A stretch of DNA of 64,000 nucleotides from Mycobacterium sp. D16Q13. GTDB taxonomy: Bacteria > Actinomycetota > Actinomycetes > Mycobacteriales > Mycobacteriaceae. The DNA lies in the NCBI RefSeq assembly GCF_002013375.1, contig NZ_MAEW01000018.1:1-64000 (forward strand), read 5' to 3'. Below, piece by piece: positions 62,801-64,000 of the stretch. The position numbers and the translations under genes were made by a program. Every line of letters starts with the position of its first letter. Position 1 is the first letter of the stretch. Under the pieces are notes generated by a model. That model worked only from the letters and a program-made list of their open reading frames with translations. It had not been told where the DNA came from and made no database searches.

Positions 62801-64000
62801 ATGCCGTTGACGCACACGGTGGCACTGAACGCGGGCACCCTCGACACCGATATCGGCCCACAGCTACAAGCCAATTGGACCTGGGCGTCGTCGATGTTCG
62901 ACTCTGCCCAGATCACCCGTCTGAGCCGGCTGTGGTTCGAGGCGCTGGTCGGCATCTGTGCACACGTGCGGCAGGGTGGGGGCGGACTGACCCCGTCGGA
63001 TATCGCGCCTGCCCTGCTCAGCCAGCGACAGATCGACGAGTTGGAGCAGCAGTATCGGATCGCAGATGTATTGCCGCTAAGTGCATTACAGCAGGGTTTG
63101 ATCTTTCACAGCAGCGCAGGAAATGGGCCTGAGGATCTCTATGTGGTGCAGCTCGACATCACGGTCGACGGGCCACTTGATCAGCACCGTCTGCACGATG
63201 CCGTGCAAACGGTGGCGCGTCGCCACCCGCACCTGGCAGCGCGGTTCTGCGAGCAGTTCGACCAACCGGTGCAGGTCATCCCCGCCGATCCCACTGCGGG
63301 GTGGAGATATGTCGATCTGAGTATCGACACCGAGGTCGAATTCCTCAGTGCCGAAACGGAAGGGCGGGTCCAGCGGGAGTGCGCCGCCGAACGTGCCGCG
63401 GTCTGTGATCTGTCTGACCCGCCGGCTTTCCGGGTTGCCTTGATTCGCATAGGGCACGATCGGCACCGATTTGTGCTCACCAACCACCACATTGTCCTCG
63501 ATGGTTGGTCGCTGCCAATCCTGCTGCACGAGATTTTCGCCGGTTATCGCGGGCAGCGGTTGCCCGCGGCCACTCCGTACCGGAGTTTCATCGGCTGGCT
63601 GGCAGACCGGGATCACGCGGGGGCCCAGGCGGCCTGGGGTGAGGTGCTCGCGGGTTTTGACACACCCACACTCGTCGACTCGCGGCAGAAATCGGTGCGC
63701 GGGTATCGGGGCGTGCGGGCGCATCGGGTGTCCGAACAAACCACCCGAGCAGTTGGTGAACTGGCGCGATCGCAGCACACCACCGTCAACATCGTGTTGC
63801 AGGGCGCCTGGGCGCTGCTGCTCACCTCATTGACCGGTCACCACGATGTCGCCTTCGGCACCGTGGTCTCCGGGCGGCCGGCGGAGGTGGTGGGCGCGGA
63901 ATCGATGGTGGGCCTGATGATCAACACCGTGCCGGTGCGTGCGGATATCACCCCACAAACGACCACCGTCGATCTGCTTGATCAATTGAAGCGCTCCCAT
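50825..64000 (+). CDS. Giant non-ribosomal peptide synthetase, truncated by window edge
   Basis: The frame is open for 4,392 codons from the ATG at 50825 (GGGCGGGG upstream) to the window end. Domains: C1 (HHIATDG, 137-143); A1 (YTSGTTG, 607); T1 (LGGDSI, Ser1000); E1 (HHVAVDG, 1175); C2 (LTPLQQGLLFH; HH at 1661); A2; T2 (LGGDSL, Ser2499); C3 (LSFAQSRLWFL; HH at 2684); A3 (3180); T3 (LGGDSI, Ser3559); E3 (HH at 3731); C4 (LSALQQGLIFH; HH at 4221). C2 and C4 are of the type that follows an epimerase, C3 the type that follows an L-residue. C1 probably accepts a fatty acyl starter. Mapping the A1 pocket on GrsA gives D-F-W-S-V-G-M-V-H, a threonine code; A2 (D-V-W-S-V-A-A-V-Y) and A3 (D-V-W-T-V-V-A-M-C) are unclear. 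Predicted product start: acyl-D-(allo)Thr, L-residue, D-residue, more. Confidence 0.93.
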   Translation, partial: MECDHGALPLTRGQLDIWLAEETGHADNKWQLGMLGRIEGVIEHDLLERAVRHVVHEAEPLRAVFSERDGQVFQTVVDYPDIELARHDLTGSSDPMADAYRVASSIRRKPMPLSGPLFTFALMQARADDFYFFVCCHHIATDGIGMGLLCHRIAAVYSAIATDTPIPPPIFGSLRSLIDCESEYEASDDYVDDEAYWANCGPLESDAQHGLASAAARQTVEYEPSAPVQLDPSVVAKTRELSRALGVRRAAVITAACALLVHGEVGGSQVVLDFPVSRRVRPEALFVPGMSSGVVPLRLTMSPATTVASFCEHVDTRIQEALQHQRFPLRAIESKTGFQRGGQASHRAAINFIPTTRLADFAGAAGSGTVTHTGLVDQFGLVFIKNDEELFLSTSGVGALFTDCDARALADRFERVLSAMTAAPDLSLSAIDVRDEADCPPLDVWSNRAALIRPVREPVSIPAVFAEQVARDPRAVAVSSDGSAMTYRGLDAAANRLAHLLVAHGVGPGQRVALLFSRSVEAIVAIMGVLKTGAAYVPIDPSVPAARMEFVLADAGPAVAVTTADLVDRLDGRGVTVIDINDRAVYGQPSTVLPVMPGPDDIAYLIYTSGTTGVPKGVAIPHHNVTRLLEAIDADLELTPGQVWTQCHSLSFDFSVWEVFGSLLHGGRLVVVPDAVTRSPEDLHALLVRERADVLSQTPSAFYALQSVDAVLPEHQQLGLEVVVFGGEALTPSRLGNWLADHPGGPRLINMYGITETTVHASFREITVADVNTAASPIGVPLADLSFFVLDDWLRPVPAGAVGELYVAGAGLGCGYVGRQALTATRFVACPFGGRGARMYRTGDLVCWGLDGQLQYLGRADEQVKIRGYRIELGEIQSVLTTFGGVEQAVVIAREDRPGDKRLVGYITGTAESTVLRTAMAERLPSYMVPAAIVVLETIPLTVNGKLDRRALPAPEYRHADQFRAATTPTEEILTGIYAQILGLDHVGIDDSFFELGGDSILAMQVCSRARAAGLACRPRDIFVQQSVARLARAVAVTSGAEEPIDEGLGPIFATPIMRWLKSREGADGSIREFNQTVLVQAPADTTEDDAVVMVQALLDRHAMLRLRADDDGTGGWSLTVPAAGAVDSRECLRTVDELSDEALAAARSRLDPAAGVMLSALWVASVRQLVLIVHHVAVDGVSWRIMVEDLNIAWAQHRRGQPVVLPPTGTSFARWAELLVQSARHPKIVEQVQAWRRTASAPAVLSAVRAETDTYENAGQLSVSLDAETTRVLLGEVPTAFHAGVHEILLIAFGLAVAEFAGSVGTPIGIDVEGHGRHEELADLDGAAERCTDLSRTVGWFTAKYPVSLALGGLRWAQVVDGDVALGAVIKDAKEQLRTQPVGVSYGLLRYLNTDVDLESPDPAIAFNYLGRLGGASADAWRICPEGLSLTRVAGLVPTVLGHSVELNAATVDTDTGPHLNADWTWALSVLDHTQVGRLSQLWFDALAGICAHVRRGGGGLTPSDVAPAELNQRQIDQLSRQHRIADVLPLTPLQQGLLFHAGAAQGSDDVYAMQLSIAMSGSLEADRLRDAVHTVVGRHPHLAARFCEQFEHPVQIIPVDPEVPWQYVELDADRGADDQISEFCAAERRAVCDLENQSAVRAALIRIAEDRHRFVLTAHHIVLDGWSMPILMQEIFASLGGQRLPAAASYRSFVTWLTERDRASAHAAWREALAGLDSPTLVGPAGREVLGYRGVESFRLSEATTLAIGDLARSHHTTANTVLQGAWALLLNSLTGRHDVAFGTTVSGRPAEVLGAESMVGLLINTVPVRANLTPASTTSDLLHQLQSAHNDTLEHQHLALSDIHRITGQDKLFDTLLVFENYPIDTSAPLSVGGLSITEFGFRESNHYPLAVQALPGPELVLRVEYDTDIFDLVAVEGLFERLKTILAAMMADPGRVLSSINLLDDAAHARLDQWSNRADLTKPAGTESIPALFAQQAGRTPDAVAVTFEGRSMTYRELDEAADRCARVLAQQGARPGEVVALLFSRSAEAIVAILAVLKTGAAYIPVDPALPTSRIEFMVADAMPILGVTTAEQRSRLDGLDLTVVDISQATGTAADVCCGTELVSPHPDDIAYIIYTSGTTGVPKGVAIAHRNVPGLFGSLDTNVPSGPGQVWAQWHSYSFDVSVWEIFGALLHGARLLVVPEAVAASPDDFHELLVAEHISVLSQTPSAAGMISPRGLDSATLVVAGEACPPELVDRWAPGRVMINAYGPTEATVYASISAPLIAGPAVPIGVPVSGVALFALDAWMRPVLPGVVGELYVAGRGVGLGYWRRSGLTSARFVACPFGEPGARMYRTGDLVRWGADGQLQYLGRADEQVKIRGYRIELGEIQAALAALDGVAQAVVIAREDVPGDQRLVGYVTGSADPSQIRALLAERLPRYMVPAAIVAIDAVPLTVNGKLDRRTLPVPDYVDDEHYRAPANPVEEILADIYARVLGHERVGADDSFFDLGGDSLSAMRLIAAINASLNTGIAVRVLFDAPTVSQLADRVGGEEARLAPLVAGERPAVLPLSFAQSRLWFLDQLQGPSPVYNMTAAFRLDGELDADALGAALADVVDRHESLRTLFAAPGGIPRQVVVDRGNADFGWEIIDAADWNALQIQRAVDAVSWHAFDLSAEVPMKARLFRVSADKHVLVVVVHHIAADGWSIAPLVADLGLAYADRCGGRAPGWADLSVQYADYTLWQRAQFGDLEDSDSRIAGQLAYWEGALAGMPERIALPTDRPYPLMADHHGATIAVDWPVQLQRQVARVAREHNATSFMVVQAALLALLAKLSSSSDVAVGFPIAGRRDPALDELVGFFVNTLVLRVDLAGDPTVSELLAQVRARSLAAYDHQDVPFEVLVERMNPTRSLSHHPLIQVALAWQSIGGHDINDSAANVALGDVRATQMPVETHTARMDLNFSLAERRTPTGEAAGIGGTVEFRTDVFDADSIRTLVARLQRVLTAMTAEPAARLSSVEALDDAEYSRLAALGNHATLSRPAPRAVSIPGLFAEHVTRAPEAVAVTHGQNSLTYRELDDAANRLAHVLIKRGVGPGQCVALLINRSAEAIVSILAVLKTGAAYLPIDPSVPDARLEFVLADAAPVAVVTTAERADRLRRDGLAIIDVDSVDADAVEVHLREALPAPGADDIAYLIYTSGTTGVPKGVALSHHNVTQLLESLDAGLPHPGVWSQTHSLAFDVSVWEIFGALLRGGRVVVVPEEVTNSPDDFHALLVRERVRVITQTPSAVRVLPREGLESAALVVVGEACPPEVVDQWAPGRVMINAYGPTETTMCVAISAPLQAGRGVPIGSPVPGAALFVLDERLRPVPSGVIGELYVAGAGLGYGYVGRTGLTAARFVACPFVGAGAPVQRMYRTGDLVCWGADGQLQYLGRADEQVKIRGHRIELGEVQAVLASLEGVEQAVVIAREDRPGDKRLVGYITGTAESGELRTAMVDRLPSYMVPAAIVVLDAIPLTVNGKLDFRALPAPDYRDRDRYRAPADAVEEVLADIYAQVLGLDRVGVDDSFFDLGGDSILSMQVVARARVAGLVCRPRDVFVEQSVARLARVVDVAADSRGPIDEGVGPAMATPIIQWLSDVDGPTGEFNQTVLLQAPTDVTEDDVIAVVQALLDRHAMLRLRAEDDGVAGLSLTLPEPGAVGARGCLHVVEALSDEVLVAARSRLNPPAGVMLNALWVTAAAQLVLVVHHMAVDGVSWRILLEDINIAWAQRRVGQPIALPAAGTSFRRWAELLDAYARHPEVERQAQTWRQVAATAPVLPAAHPQIDTHESAGQLSVSLDVETTRMLLGEVSTAFHLGPQDILLIAFGLAVAEFSGTGASPVGIDVEGHGRHEDLAAEVDLSRTVGWFTAKYPVALTLGGLPWARVAAGDVALGAVIKGAKEELRSLPDPLTYGLLRYLNADVDLDTADPTVAFNYLGRLGGAGTEPSDDLWRISTESMSSTGAAAAIPMPLTHTVALNAGTLDTDIGPQLQANWTWASSMFDSAQITRLSRLWFEALVGICAHVRQGGGGLTPSDIAPALLSQRQIDELEQQYRIADVLPLSALQQGLIFHSSAGNGPEDLYVVQLDITVDGPLDQHRLHDAVQTVARRHPHLAARFCEQFDQPVQVIPADPTAGWRYVDLSIDTEVEFLSAETEGRVQRECAAERAAVCDLSDPPAFRVALIRIGHDRHRFVLTNHHIVLDGWSLPILLHEIFAGYRGQRLPAATPYRSFIGWLADRDHAGAQAAWGEVLAGFDTPTLVDSRQKSVRGYRGVRAHRVSEQTTRAVGELARSQHTTVNIVLQGAWALLLTSLTGHHDVAFGTVVSGRPAEVVGAESMVGLMINTVPVRADITPQTTTVDLLDQLKRSH

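Noticed and set aside
52170..63000. Repeated DNA blocks within the NRPS as a mobile or tandem repeat array
   Set aside because: The similarity follows shared A, E and C domain motifs and is explained by module duplication and recombination.
50825..64000. Naming the NRPS mps1 of the known GPL pathway
   Set aside because: Neighbourhood invites it, but the missing epimerase in module 2, the Thr code in module 1 and the length argue against it. I left the symbol blank.
1..64000. Insertion sequences, prophage, CRISPR arrays, tRNA or rRNA genes
   Set aside because: I looked for transposase motifs, terminal repeats, spaced direct repeats and tRNA cloverleaf patterns and saw none that hold up.

Overview
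The window looks like a chromosomal segment of a rapidly growing mycobacterium, most likely of the Mycobacteroides abscessus/chelonae group. The reasons are the high and even G+C, frequent GTG starts, mycobacteria-typical families (MmpS/MmpL, GAP-family proteins, a WhiB protein, Nei2, mycoredoxin, three-helix-bundle small protein, hemophore-like protein) and a carboxylic acid reductase. I see no tRNA, rRNA, insertion sequence or CRISPR array. Species assignment is inference.

Positions 1-24,981 are mostly ordinary chromosome: the start of a secreted protein (left edge), an FAD amine oxidoreductase divergent from an M20 amidohydrolase, a CitE-like lyase, a secreted CxxS thioredoxin-fold protein, a Dps ferritin-like protein, the Kup potassium transporter, a SigJ-type ECF sigma factor, a LysR regulator divergent from a BASS transporter, Nei2 glycosylase, a membrane-anchored Mrr-like nuclease, an S9 peptidase with a DUF3159-like partner, a CaCA-type exchanger, a MerR regulator, small membrane proteins, a CrtI-like oxidoreductase, a TrkA protein divergent from a CPA1 potassium/proton antiporter, and an M-box (Mg2+) riboswitch before an NRAMP-family transporter that lacks the usual NRAMP metal motifs. 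WhiB, PNPOx-fold and mycoredoxin genes follow. Three regulatory layouts stand out here: a near-identical dyad promoter element shared by merR and the peptidase operon, a perfect 14-bp inverted repeat between kup and dps, and the M-box leader with a possible short upstream ORF.

Positions 25,058-32,397 carry the carboxylic acid reductase (adenylation, carrier and reductase domains), an AraC-type regulator, a VOC protein, a secretory-lipase-family hydrolase and a DoxX-like membrane protein.

Positions 32,729-64,000 form a glycopeptidolipid-like locus: mmpS-mmpL-mmpL, a hemophore-like secreted protein, a WS/DGAT-fold acyltransferase, two methyltransferases, a sulfotransferase, two GAP-family membrane proteins, two tandem GT1 glycosyltransferases, a cytochrome P450, mbtH and a giant non-ribosomal peptide synthetase that runs off the right edge (at least 4,392 residues). 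The parts resemble the known mycobacterial GPL locus. The synthetase does not fit the textbook GPL enzyme, however: its visible order is C-A-T-E, C-A-T, C-A-T-E, C, and its first adenylation domain reads as threonine instead of phenylalanine. My main inference is that this is a paralogous cluster for a different acylated, probably glycosylated and possibly sulfated lipopeptide, with paired exporters, paired GAP proteins and paired glycosyltransferases.
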